A DNA stretch of 64,000 bases from an uncultured Aquimarina sp. (GTDB lineage Bacteria; Bacteroidota; Bacteroidia; Flavobacteriales; Flavobacteriaceae): contig NZ_CANLMP010000003.1 of assembly GCF_947492405.1 (NCBI RefSeq), forward strand, positions 653,339 through 717,338. The letters are read 5' to 3'. Position 1 is the stretch's first letter. Every line of letters begins with the position of its first letter. The notes beneath the pieces are model-generated. The model saw only the letters and a list, made by a program, of their open reading frames with translations, was not told the origin of the DNA and searched no databases. Below are positions 43,851 to 51,526 of this stretch, in pieces. The position numbers and the translations under genes were made by a program.

Positions 43851-44590
43851 TGAATATGAGAACACTAGTAATTGGAGATATACACGGTGGATACAAAGCG
43901 TTATTACAGGTACTAGAAAGAGCTAAAGTAACTCCGAAAGATGAACTAATTTTTTTAGGAGATTATGTCGATGGATGGAGTGAATCTGCAGAAACCATTC
44001 AGAAATTAATAGACCTTTCCATATCCAATAAATGTGTGTTTATTAGAGGGAATCATGATTTATGGTGTGGTTTATGGTTAGATAAAGGAGCTACAAATCC
44101 AGTTTGGTTAGCGCATGGAGGACAAGAAACAATAAATAGTTATATCCAATCAGGTTTGTTAGCCAATAATTCGCATAAACGATTTTTTAAAGAGTTACAG
44201 AATTACTATATAGATATAGAAAACAGACTTTTTATCCATGCTGGGTTTACTTCAATGCATGGTGTTGGTAGAGAAGAGTATGAGTCAAATTACTACTGGG
44301 ATAGAACATTATGGGAAGCGGCATTACTTGCAGATAAGGTAGAAGAAAAAACATTAGAAGAAATACTTACTTCTCCAAAACGATTCAACCATTATAAAGA
44401 AATTTATATTGGACATACACCTACTACTGATTATAAAATTAGTGAGCCTATAAAAGCATATAACTTGTGGAATATTGATACTGGAGCAGCTTTTACAGGA
44501 AAACTTACCATATTAGATATTGATAGCAAAGAATTTTGGCAAAGTGATCCATTAACTTCTTTGTATACTGATGAAAAAGGCCGAAATTAA
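43850..44590 (+). CDS. Metallophosphoesterase (PPP/ApaH-like calcineurin fold)
   Basis: 246 residues. Dimetal motifs: GDIHGGYKALL, FLGDYVDGW, IRGNHDLWCG, a later IHAGFTS and YIGHTPTTDY. The pattern fits the PPP group, which includes bacterial Ser/Thr phosphatases and diadenosine-tetraphosphate hydrolases. Plausible substrates in this operon are the cyclic phosphate or phosphate left on ADP-ribose by KptA, or RNA ends. The start ATG overlaps the preceding stop by one base; a second ATG at 43856 is possible. It ends with a terminator. Confidence 0.88.
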   Translation: MNMRTLVIGDIHGGYKALLQVLERAKVTPKDELIFLGDYVDGWSESAETIQKLIDLSISNKCVFIRGNHDLWCGLWLDKGATNPVWLAHGGQETINSYIQSGLLANNSHKRFFKELQNYYIDIENRLFIHAGFTSMHGVGREEYESNYYWDRTLWEAALLADKVEEKTLEEILTSPKRFNHYKEIYIGHTPTTDYKISEPIKAYNLWNIDTGAAFTGKLTILDIDSKEFWQSDPLTSLYTDEKGRN

Positions 44591-44627
44591 CACCTGTTAT
44601 TTTAACTGGAAACAGGGTGTTTTTTGT
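44589..44627 (+). terminator. Intrinsic terminator closing the ADP-ribose operon
   Basis: AACACCTGTT (44589-44598) pairs with AACAGGGTGTT (44611-44621) with one bulged G; six T follow. The stem starts on the phosphoesterase stop codon. Confidence 0.8.
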
Positions 44628-44666
44628 AAAAAATAGTATCGATTTTTATCTTCTAAAATTCTATAA

Positions 44667-45821
44667 ATGATTGTTGTCAAATTTTTATCATGGTATACTA
44701 CTAAAAGTAGCGTTAAAGCTATGTTTCTTTTAGGATGCTTTATTTTTTTATCTAATGCTGTAAATTCTCAAGATATGGACGACTTTATTGAGTATGATTC
44801 CTTTGTTATTGTTGAAAAACCTCAAAAAGTATATAAAGGCTTTTATAAAGATGGTAAACCATATAACGGATATTTCTCAAAAGGGAAGGATGAGTTTCCT
44901 AGAGTAGATTATTATGAGAATGGAGAAGCTAGATTTCAATATTCTTTGGATGTCTATCAAATGGCTTTGGGTGCAGAATCTTCTGAAATAGATGGATTTC
45001 AGGAGGAAGAAGGAAAAGCAATGAATGAAGAAGAATATAATGAGTATGTCAAGAATAAGTATAAGCCAAAATTGAATATTAAATCCGTTTACAAGAACGG
45101 TAAAATTGTAGATGGATATGAGTATGGAGAAATATCTTCAGGAATATTTTCTAAGAAAATAGTGAACCAAAAATTTACAGAATTGCATATTGATGTATTT
45201 GCCATGCATTATTACCAAAGAACTTCTGTAATTAAGAGAGGAGATGATGTTATTATAAGCTCACCAACATTGGCATTAGCAGGAGAAAAACTCGAGGTTC
45301 GATTGGCAAAGGAATCGCAAGGATGGAAAGCTTTTTATTACATAAATGAAGAGGAAATTGGTGCTAAATATTTTTTAAAAGGAAATACTGATAATTTACC
45401 TGCTAATAGCACCATATTTATATACGATCAAAATAATCAAACCTATGGCTATGGAACCTCGGGTTTTAAGGAAAATTCGGCTAGGTTAGATTTTATAGAT
45501 ATACAGAAAATGTATTTTGAGAAACCAGAAATTTTTGCCAATAAGGATATGCAATCTTTTTTTAACGAGTTTATTGATGCTTTCATTATTGAAATGCAAA
45601 AGGAAGATGAACAACGTCCAGAAGATCCCGAAGTTTTTAGAGGGTATATCCTCACAGGAAATAGTGGAAAAATAATAAAAGGTATACGTTTTTTTGAAAA
45701 AGGAGCAAACATGCATTATATAGAATATAAGGATGGTTCAGAAGTTAAAAATGCTAAAGTAGATATTGATAGCTTTCAGAAAGTATTTAAGGAATATATG
45801 AATCGTAAGTACGAAAACTAA
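44667..45821 (+). CDS. Secreted protein of unknown function
   Basis: 384 residues. A hydrophobic segment after 20 residues (AMFLLGCFIFLSNAVNSQD) is a signal peptide with a long n-region. The mature part begins with MORN-like pieces (VYKGFYKDGKPYNGYFSKG, YYENGEARFQYSLD) and is otherwise acidic, alpha/beta and without recognised motifs; a long helix lies at about 300-330 (NKDMQSFFNEFIDAFIIEMQ). It lies between the ADP-ribose operon terminator and nadV, in the same direction, with no obvious metabolic link. It could be an unrelated gene caught in the island. Confidence 0.65.
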   Translation: MIVVKFLSWYTTKSSVKAMFLLGCFIFLSNAVNSQDMDDFIEYDSFVIVEKPQKVYKGFYKDGKPYNGYFSKGKDEFPRVDYYENGEARFQYSLDVYQMALGAESSEIDGFQEEEGKAMNEEEYNEYVKNKYKPKLNIKSVYKNGKIVDGYEYGEISSGIFSKKIVNQKFTELHIDVFAMHYYQRTSVIKRGDDVIISSPTLALAGEKLEVRLAKESQGWKAFYYINEEEIGAKYFLKGNTDNLPANSTIFIYDQNNQTYGYGTSGFKENSARLDFIDIQKMYFEKPEIFANKDMQSFFNEFIDAFIIEMQKEDEQRPEDPEVFRGYILTGNSGKIIKGIRFFEKGANMHYIEYKDGSEVKNAKVDIDSFQKVFKEYMNRKYEN

Positions 45822-45895
45822 TATGTTTTTAAGTGACTTTTGTGCTAAAAAAAAAGAAAATTCTTTTAAAACTTTCTCAGTTTCAAAATAAAAAC

Positions 45896-45920
45896 TATAT
45901 TTGCGTATAATTAACGCAAA
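45896..45920 (+). promoter_or_regulatory. nadV promoter -7 element with predicted NrtR operator
   Basis: TATATTTG (45896-45903) is an exact TAnnTTTG element. TTTGCGT (45900-45906) and ACGCAAA (45914-45920) form a perfect 7-bp inverted repeat with a seven-base AT spacer, so the operator overlaps the -7 box and the start site. The same arm occurs at nrtR and prs. The nadV ATG is 12 bp further on, giving a very short leader. Confidence 0.65.
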
Positions 45921-45931
45921 ATAATAAATAT

Positions 45932-47377
45932 ATGAATCCACTACTATTAACAGACGGTTATAAACTAGGTCATAAAGAGCAATACCCAGATGGAACTACC
46001 TTAGTGTATTCTAATTGGACTCCAAGAAAAAGTAGGATAGAAGGAATCGACAAGGTCGTTTTCTTCGGATTACAGTATTTTATCAAAGAATACTTAATTA
46101 AAAGATTCAATGAAGACTTTTTTAATTTGCCTAAAGAACAAGTTGTTTCAGAATATAAAAAATATGTAGATCATTATTTAGGCGTAGATTATGATATTCA
46201 GCATATTTCAGAATTGCATGAGTTAGGTTATTTACCGATCCAGATAAAGGCATTGCCAGAAGGTACAGAAGTACCGATTAGAGTACCGATGTTTACATTG
46301 GTAAATACAAAACCAGAATTCTTTTGGCTGACAAATTATTTAGAAACTTTACTTTCTAGCATCATTTGGCAACCCTGTACTTCGGCAACCATAGCGAAAC
46401 AATATCAAAAGATCCTTAGTAACTATGCTTCAGAGACGGATAAAGAAAATCTAGAGTTTATTACTTGGCAAGGTCATGATTTCTCGATGAGAGGAATGTC
46501 TGGTACAGAATCAGCTATTCTAAGTGGTATGGGACACGCACTTTCCTTTTCAGGAAGTGACACATTACCGGTAGCAAAAGCGTATGAAATGTATTATAAT
46601 GCAGATGTTACTAAAGAATTAGTAATTGGTAGTGTCAATGCTACCGAGCATAGTGTAATGTGTGCTGGTAGTAAAGATGATGAGATTGGAACTTTTAGAA
46701 GGTTGCTGGAAACATATCCTACAGGAATTTTATCTGTGGTGTCAGATACCTGGGATTTATGGAAAGTGTTGACAGAGTATCTTCCTAAATTAAAGAATGA
46801 AATTTTAGATCGTGATGGGAAATTAGTTATTAGACCAGATTCTGGTGATCCTGTAGATATTATCTGTGGTTGTAACCATGAAAACCCTGTAGTAGCAAAA
46901 GGTGTTATCGAATTGCTTTGGGATGAATTTGGAGGAACCATTAATAAACAAGGGTACAAAGTATTAGATCCTAAAATTGGAGCTATCTATGGTGATAGTA
47001 TAACGATAGATAGAGCAACTCAAATTTGTGAACGACTTAAAGAAAAAGGTTTTGCATCAACTAATGTGGTTTTAGGAATAGGTAGTTTTACATATCAATA
47101 TAAAACCAGAGATACTTTTGGGTTTGCTATGAAGGCGACTTATGTTGAGGTAAATGGAGAAGGAAGAGAGATTTTTAAAGATCCAATAACGGATGACGGA
47201 ACTAAAAAATCAGCAAAAGGATTAATGCAATTATATAAATCAAATGGAGAAATTATCTTAAAAGATCAATGTACAATAGAGGAAGAAACTCAAGGATTGT
47301 TTAAGACGGTTTTTAAAGATGGAAAATTGATCATTGATGAAAGTTTGTCTGATATTCGAAAGCGAATTTTAGCGTAA
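45932..47377 (+). CDS. nadV: Nicotinamide phosphoribosyltransferase
   Basis: 481 residues. Converts nicotinamide and PRPP to nicotinamide mononucleotide, the NAMPT reaction. NAMPT-type features: MNPLLLTDGYKLGHKEQYPD and TLVYSNWTPRKSR at the N-terminus, the FFGLQYFIK segment, FSMRGMSGTESAILSGMGH near the middle, and VIRPDSGDPVDI, the phosphate-binding Arg/Asp region. The protein matches NadV/NAMPT rather than nicotinate phosphoribosyltransferase. No NMN adenylyltransferase gene is in the window, so that step must be supplied elsewhere. It has its own promoter with a predicted NrtR site and a strong terminator. Confidence 0.95.
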   Translation: MNPLLLTDGYKLGHKEQYPDGTTLVYSNWTPRKSRIEGIDKVVFFGLQYFIKEYLIKRFNEDFFNLPKEQVVSEYKKYVDHYLGVDYDIQHISELHELGYLPIQIKALPEGTEVPIRVPMFTLVNTKPEFFWLTNYLETLLSSIIWQPCTSATIAKQYQKILSNYASETDKENLEFITWQGHDFSMRGMSGTESAILSGMGHALSFSGSDTLPVAKAYEMYYNADVTKELVIGSVNATEHSVMCAGSKDDEIGTFRRLLETYPTGILSVVSDTWDLWKVLTEYLPKLKNEILDRDGKLVIRPDSGDPVDIICGCNHENPVVAKGVIELLWDEFGGTINKQGYKVLDPKIGAIYGDSITIDRATQICERLKEKGFASTNVVLGIGSFTYQYKTRDTFGFAMKATYVEVNGEGREIFKDPITDDGTKKSAKGLMQLYKSNGEIILKDQCTIEEETQGLFKTVFKDGKLIIDESLSDIRKRILA

Positions 47378-47395
47378 ATTATAAGTATATTTATG

Positions 47396-47430
47396 AAAAC
47401 TCCCAAAAGGTAACTTTTGGGAGTTTTTTG
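47396..47430 (+). terminator. Intrinsic terminator after nadV
   Basis: AAAACTCCCAAAAG (47396-47409) and CTTTTGGGAGTTTT (47414-47427), a perfect 14-bp stem with a four-base loop, then T residues. Confidence 0.93.
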
Positions 47431-47606
47431 TATGTATAGATCTGGTTTTCTTTCCAAAAACTGTTATTAATAATACATAGACGTTGTATTCTATTATCCA
47501 TACTAAATATTGCTCATTTTTTTTGTAAGGATTGTACCTGAATTACGACAGTCTCAATGATATCATTAATTTAATATCTAACTAACTTCATAAAAACACA
47601 AACATC

Positions 47607-48275
47607 ATGAGTGCAATCTGGTTTTTTGAGGATGCCAATCTCTTTAAGGTATTATGTCCTCATAAATTTAAAAAGTACAAAAAGAGTCACGATTTTGACG
47701 CTTACAAAAAAAGCGATTACATTTATTTTGAAGAAGACTCAGCTAATAAAGTATATCTTATTGAAAAAGGAAAAGTGAAAATAGGATATTATTCTGAAGA
47801 TGGAAAAGAAGTTGTAAAGGCTATCTTAACTCGCGGTGAGCTTTTTGGGGAAAAAGCAATCCTGGGTGAAGATAGAAGAACTGAATTTGCCCAATCAGTA
47901 GATAATACTACTTCCATTTGCCCAATTGGAGTGCAAACCATGCATGATCTTATGCGTGATAATCAAACTTTTAGTCTTAAAGTATATAAATTTATTGGCT
48001 TACGCTTTAAACGTCTTGAAAGAAGATTGCAGTTACTTTTATTTAAAGATACTAAAACTAGACTATTAGAATTCTTTGATGAACTCAAAGAAGATTTCGG
48101 GTATTGTTGTCCTAATACAGGAGATACTGTGATACATCATCCGTATACACAAAGAGATATAGCTAATCTTATAGGCACATCTCGTCCTACTCTAAATATC
48201 ATTCTCAATGAACTAAAGGAATCTAAACAAATTGATTTTAATAGAAAGGAGATTCGTTTAAAAAATGTTGCTTAG
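47607..48275 (+). CDS. Crp/Fnr family transcriptional regulator
   Basis: 222 residues. N-terminal cyclic-nucleotide-binding-like beta roll (about 30-130: YIYFEEDSANKVYLIEKGKV, EVVKAILTRGELFGEKAIL), a dimer helix, and a C-terminal winged helix (about 160-222: HHPYTQRDIANLIGTSRPTL). The loop GELFGEKAILGEDRRTEFAQ differs from the cAMP-binding PBC motif (FGE-L..PR-A) so the ligand is uncertain, and there is no N-terminal Cys cluster as in Fnr. A perfect 16-bp palindrome sits right behind its coding region, before the repeat-lipoprotein gene. Confidence 0.9.
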   Translation: MSAIWFFEDANLFKVLCPHKFKKYKKSHDFDAYKKSDYIYFEEDSANKVYLIEKGKVKIGYYSEDGKEVVKAILTRGELFGEKAILGEDRRTEFAQSVDNTTSICPIGVQTMHDLMRDNQTFSLKVYKFIGLRFKRLERRLQLLLFKDTKTRLLEFFDELKEDFGYCCPNTGDTVIHHPYTQRDIANLIGTSRPTLNIILNELKESKQIDFNRKEIRLKNVA

Positions 48276-48291
48276 TGTTAGCTAGCTAACA
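48276..48291. promoter_or_regulatory. 16-bp perfect palindrome, candidate Crp/Fnr-type operator
   Basis: TGTTAGCTAGCTAACA is a perfect inverted repeat with GTTA and TAAC arms separated by six bases, a spacing usual for Crp/Fnr proteins. It starts at the last base of the regulator gene and lies 59 bp before the next ATG. TAACATT recurs near 50291 and 50347. The lack of a T-tract argues against a terminator. Confidence 0.45.
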
Positions 48292-48349
48292 TTTTAAAAA
48301 GTTTTATGAAATTATTTTTACAGTAATAATAATCATAAAACAAAAGGCA

Positions 48350-50095
48350 ATGTTTAAAAAATTAATAATAGGAATGCTGGCGATAGGATTAATCGCAGTT
48401 TCCTGTAGTGACGATGACGACACAATACGTGTCGCTAACGCTGGTGAAATTTCTGGTGGTCCATTCGAATTTGATGTAGATGGAGAAGCAGATATGGTAT
48501 CAGGAATTACGTTAGATGATACCAATGCGTTTGGTACAAGTGGTACTTGGATCGTAACCGATGATCAAGGAAATATTCTTGGATTACCACCTACCATAGC
48601 AGCAGTAGAAGGAGTAAACTTTGATGAAGCAGGAGCTGGGACTTGTTTAATCTGGTATTCTAGATATAATGGGACTATTACAGGTTTAGAAATGGGAATG
48701 AATGCCAATGATGTAACTGGTGATTTTGATCTTTCCAATTCTATTACAGTGGTAAGAAATCAAGTAGCTAATGCCGGAATTATAGTTGGAGGACCTTTTG
48801 AGTTTGATGTAGATGGAGAAGCTGATATGGTATCTGGAATTACATTAGATGACACTAACGCATTTGGTTCAGGTAGCACCTGGATCGTAACAGATGACTT
48901 AGGAAATATTTTAGGACTTCCACCAACATTGATGGCAGTAGAAGGAGTTAACTTTGATGATGCAGGAGCTGGAACTTGCCTAATTTGGTATGCCCGTTAC
49001 GAAGGAACTATTACAGGTTTAGAAATGGGAATGAATGCTAATGATGTTACGGGTGATTTTGATCTTTCTAATGCAATTACTGTAGTGCGTAATCAAGTTG
49101 TAAATGCAGGAACTATCTCTGGTGGACCTTATGAATTTGACGTAGATGGTGATGCTGATATGGTATCTGGAATTACATTAGATGATACCAATGCATTTGG
49201 AGATAATAGTACTTGGATTGTCACTGATGATCAAGGAAATATTTTAGGATTACCACCAACATTAATGGCAGTAGAAGGAGTTAACTTTGATGATGCAGGT
49301 GCAGGTACTTGTCTGATTTGGTATGCACGATATAACGGATCTGTAACAGGATTAGAAATGGGTATGAATGCCAATGATGTTACCGGTGATTTTGATCTTT
49401 CTAACCCAATAACAGTTGTTCGTAATCAGGTTGTAAATGCTGGTAGTATTTCAGGAGGACCTTTTGAGTTTGATGTAGATGGAACAGCAGATACGGTTTC
49501 AGGAATTACCTTGGATGATACTAATGCGTTTGGTGATAATGGTACTTGGATTATCACAGATGATCAAGGAAATATTCTAGGATTACCACCAACATTAATG
49601 GATGTAGAAGGCGTGAATTTTGACGCTGCAGGTCCAGGTGTTTGCTTAATCTGGTACGCACGGTATAATGGTACGGTTACTGGTTTGGAAATGGGTATGA
49701 ATGCTAATAATGTAACTGGGGATTTTGATCTTTCTAATGCAATCACTGTTACTAGAAACTGTAATACAAGCCCTGGAGTATTATCCGGAGGACCTTTTAC
49801 ATTCACAGTAGATGGAACAGCTGATATGGTAAGTGGAATAATGCTGGATAGTTCGAATGCCGCTGGACCAAATAGTACTTGGATTGTTACAGATGATCAA
49901 GGAAAAATTTTAGGTCTACCAGCAACATTGGCAGATGTAGAAGGAGTTGATTTTAATGCAGCTGGAGTTGGTGTATGTTTTATCTGGTACTTACGATATG
50001 AAGATGGGTTACAAGGATTAGCTATGGATATGAATGCAAATGACTTAAACGGTTGTTTCAGTTTATCAAATGCTATTCAGGTAACAAGACAATAA
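48350..50095 (+). CDS. Lipoprotein made of five ~111-residue repeats
   Basis: 581 residues. Lipoprotein signal MFKKLIIGMLAIGLIAVSCS with an acidic SDDDD after Cys19. The rest is five repeats of about 111 residues starting near residues 29, 140, 251, 362 and 473. Each contains SGGPFEFDVDGEADMVSGIT, then TWIVTDDQGNILGLPPT, VNFDxAGxGTCLIWYxRY, GLEMGMNANDVTGDFDLSNxI and TVVRN. The first four are very similar; the fifth has drifted (SNAAGPN, CFIWYLRY) and ends NGCFSLSNAIQVTRQ. Acidic DVDG and DLSN turns suggest metal-binding beta sandwiches. A surface adhesin or structural protein is likely; the DNA period of 333 bp allows recombination to change repeat number. Confidence 0.85.
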   Translation: MFKKLIIGMLAIGLIAVSCSDDDDTIRVANAGEISGGPFEFDVDGEADMVSGITLDDTNAFGTSGTWIVTDDQGNILGLPPTIAAVEGVNFDEAGAGTCLIWYSRYNGTITGLEMGMNANDVTGDFDLSNSITVVRNQVANAGIIVGGPFEFDVDGEADMVSGITLDDTNAFGSGSTWIVTDDLGNILGLPPTLMAVEGVNFDDAGAGTCLIWYARYEGTITGLEMGMNANDVTGDFDLSNAITVVRNQVVNAGTISGGPYEFDVDGDADMVSGITLDDTNAFGDNSTWIVTDDQGNILGLPPTLMAVEGVNFDDAGAGTCLIWYARYNGSVTGLEMGMNANDVTGDFDLSNPITVVRNQVVNAGSISGGPFEFDVDGTADTVSGITLDDTNAFGDNGTWIITDDQGNILGLPPTLMDVEGVNFDAAGPGVCLIWYARYNGTVTGLEMGMNANNVTGDFDLSNAITVTRNCNTSPGVLSGGPFTFTVDGTADMVSGIMLDSSNAAGPNSTWIVTDDQGKILGLPATLADVEGVDFNAAGVGVCFIWYLRYEDGLQGLAMDMNANDLNGCFSLSNAIQVTRQ

Positions 50096-50484
50096 CTAAC
50101 AGTAGCTTATCTAAAAATGAAAAAGGAAATAATTATTGTTCAAGATAATGTGAACTTAAGGTTGCTTCCGTTCTCACAGGAAGTATAACACAATAGTTCA
50201 TTGTTGTTTTTTTGTTAGTTTTAAAGCGCGATTTAAGAGGTCGCGCTTTATTAGTTTTTAACGAAACTTTATTTTGAAAACTGGCATTAGCTAACATTCA
50301 AAATATGTAGTTCGCTTTATCCTACAGAAGAGTAAGATTTGTTTTCTAACATTTAAATTTTTAATGACTATTAAATGTATTTTACAAATTATCCTATAAC
50401 CTTTTATCATAGATTATATTTACTTTTGTAAGGAAACATTTTTTTACTGACAAATTCAATTACTTATATAATAGAAAGTCCTTT
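50096..50484. other. 389-bp intergenic region before the thioredoxin gene
   Basis: Contains the terminator at 50222-50250. Beyond it, TTAGCTAACATTC near 50287 and CTAACATTTAAA near 50346 echo the palindrome behind the Crp/Fnr gene. No coding sequence was seen. Confidence 0.45.
50222..50250 (+). terminator. Intrinsic terminator after the repeat lipoprotein
   Basis: TAAAGCGCGA (50222-50231) and TCGCGCTTTA (50241-50250), perfect 10-bp GC-rich stem with a nine-base loop; the T-tract is broken (TTAGTTTTTA). Confidence 0.75.
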
Positions 50485-51045
50485 ATGAAATTCAATAAAA
50501 AGAATATATCTAACTTAGTTTTTGTAATTATTTTACTACTCTTTTTTATTCCGAATACCAGAGGGATGATGCAGATTTTCCTGACAAGAATGTTTTCTTT
50601 TAGTCCTAGCTTAGTGGATGTAGAGGAACGAGCTCAAGTAGCCACCTATAATTGGAAACTTCATGGAGTAAATACAGAATCAATGAATTTTAATACTGCT
50701 GAAGGTAAAGTGGTATTATTAAACTATTGGGCAACTTGGTGTCCTCCTTGTATCGCAGAAATGCCATCGTTACAGGAGTTATATAATGATTATAAAGATA
50801 AAGTAGTATTTGTTTTTTTGACAGAAGATGATGATCCCGAACTAAATAAGTTTATGAGTGATAAAAAATATAATTATCCAATTTATAGGGCGCTATCAGA
50901 ACACCCTAAACCTTTTGTTCATAAACCTATTCCGGGGACATATCTTATCGATAAAAAGGGAAATATCGTGATTCACAAAATCGGTGCTGCAGACTGGAAT
51001 ACTGATAAGGTGAGAACAATTATAAATCAATTATTAGCGGAGTAA
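50485..51045 (+). CDS. TlpA/ResA-like membrane-anchored thioredoxin
   Basis: 186 residues. An N-terminal anchor or uncleaved signal (ISNLVFVIILLLFFIPNTRG) precedes a thioredoxin fold. The redox motif is W-C-P-P-C in LLNYWATWCPPCIAEMPSLQ, VVFVFLTEDD is a central strand, and the cis-proline is in KPIPGTYLIDKKG. Such proteins reduce disulfides in the periplasm, for example in cytochrome c maturation or oxidative defence. It is convergent with crtZ, ending 4 bp from it, with no clear terminator in between. Confidence 0.88.
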   Translation: MKFNKKNISNLVFVIILLLFFIPNTRGMMQIFLTRMFSFSPSLVDVEERAQVATYNWKLHGVNTESMNFNTAEGKVVLLNYWATWCPPCIAEMPSLQELYNDYKDKVVFVFLTEDDDPELNKFMSDKKYNYPIYRALSEHPKPFVHKPIPGTYLIDKKGNIVIHKIGAADWNTDKVRTIINQLLAE

Positions 51046-51049
51046 ATTT

Positions 51050-51499
51050 TTAACTCCTAAAATACTTAAAAGGAACAAATAACATCCCAAAACATTTTCC
51101 TTTATTCTTGCCTTGATGTTTATGGTGTATTTTGTGAGCTCTTCGAACTCCTTTTGCATACCAATGATTCGCATTTCGGAATATTTTGAAGCGTTGATGT
51201 ATGAATATGTCGTGTACAAAAAAATAAGCAATACCGTAGGCTAAAATTCCAAAACCTATGGGTTCTCCTACAAAGAAAGTGATGGGATCATGAAGCATAA
51301 TAGAGCCTATACTTACTACTGCGTAAAACACAAAGAATAGATCATTACGTTCCCACCAACTACCGTGGTTCTTATGATGATGATCTTTATGTAATGACCA
51401 TAAAAACCCATGCATAATATATTTATGAGTAAACCACGCCATAAATTCCATAAAACAGAAAGTAGCTATAAAGGTCAATATCCAAATAAGAACATTCAT
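51050..51499 (-). CDS. crtZ: Beta-carotene hydroxylase
   Basis: 149 residues, a membrane-bound di-iron hydroxylase of the fatty-acid-hydroxylase superfamily that converts beta-carotene to zeaxanthin. The histidine clusters are complete: HKYIMH, HKDHHHKNH, FFVHDIFIHQR and HKIHHKHQGK. Four hydrophobic segments fit the known topology. It is the last gene of the crtI-crtB-crtZ operon. No lycopene cyclase gene is in the window, so that step is encoded elsewhere or beyond the window. Confidence 0.93.
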   Translation of the reverse strand: MNVLIWILTFIATFCFMEFMAWFTHKYIMHGFLWSLHKDHHHKNHGSWWERNDLFFVFYAVVSIGSIMLHDPITFFVGEPIGFGILAYGIAYFFVHDIFIHQRFKIFRNANHWYAKGVRRAHKIHHKHQGKNKGKCFGMLFVPFKYFRS

Positions 51500-51526
51500 C
51501 TTAGATAAATTTCATTAATTGTATTG

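Noticed and set aside
34396..47377. NAD island as a prophage
   Set aside because: No integrase, capsid, tail, terminase or lysis gene was recognised, although the gene set recalls phage NAD cassettes.
48434..50095. Tandem 333-bp repeats as a CRISPR or satellite
   Set aside because: They are in-frame protein repeats inside one ORF, without spacers.
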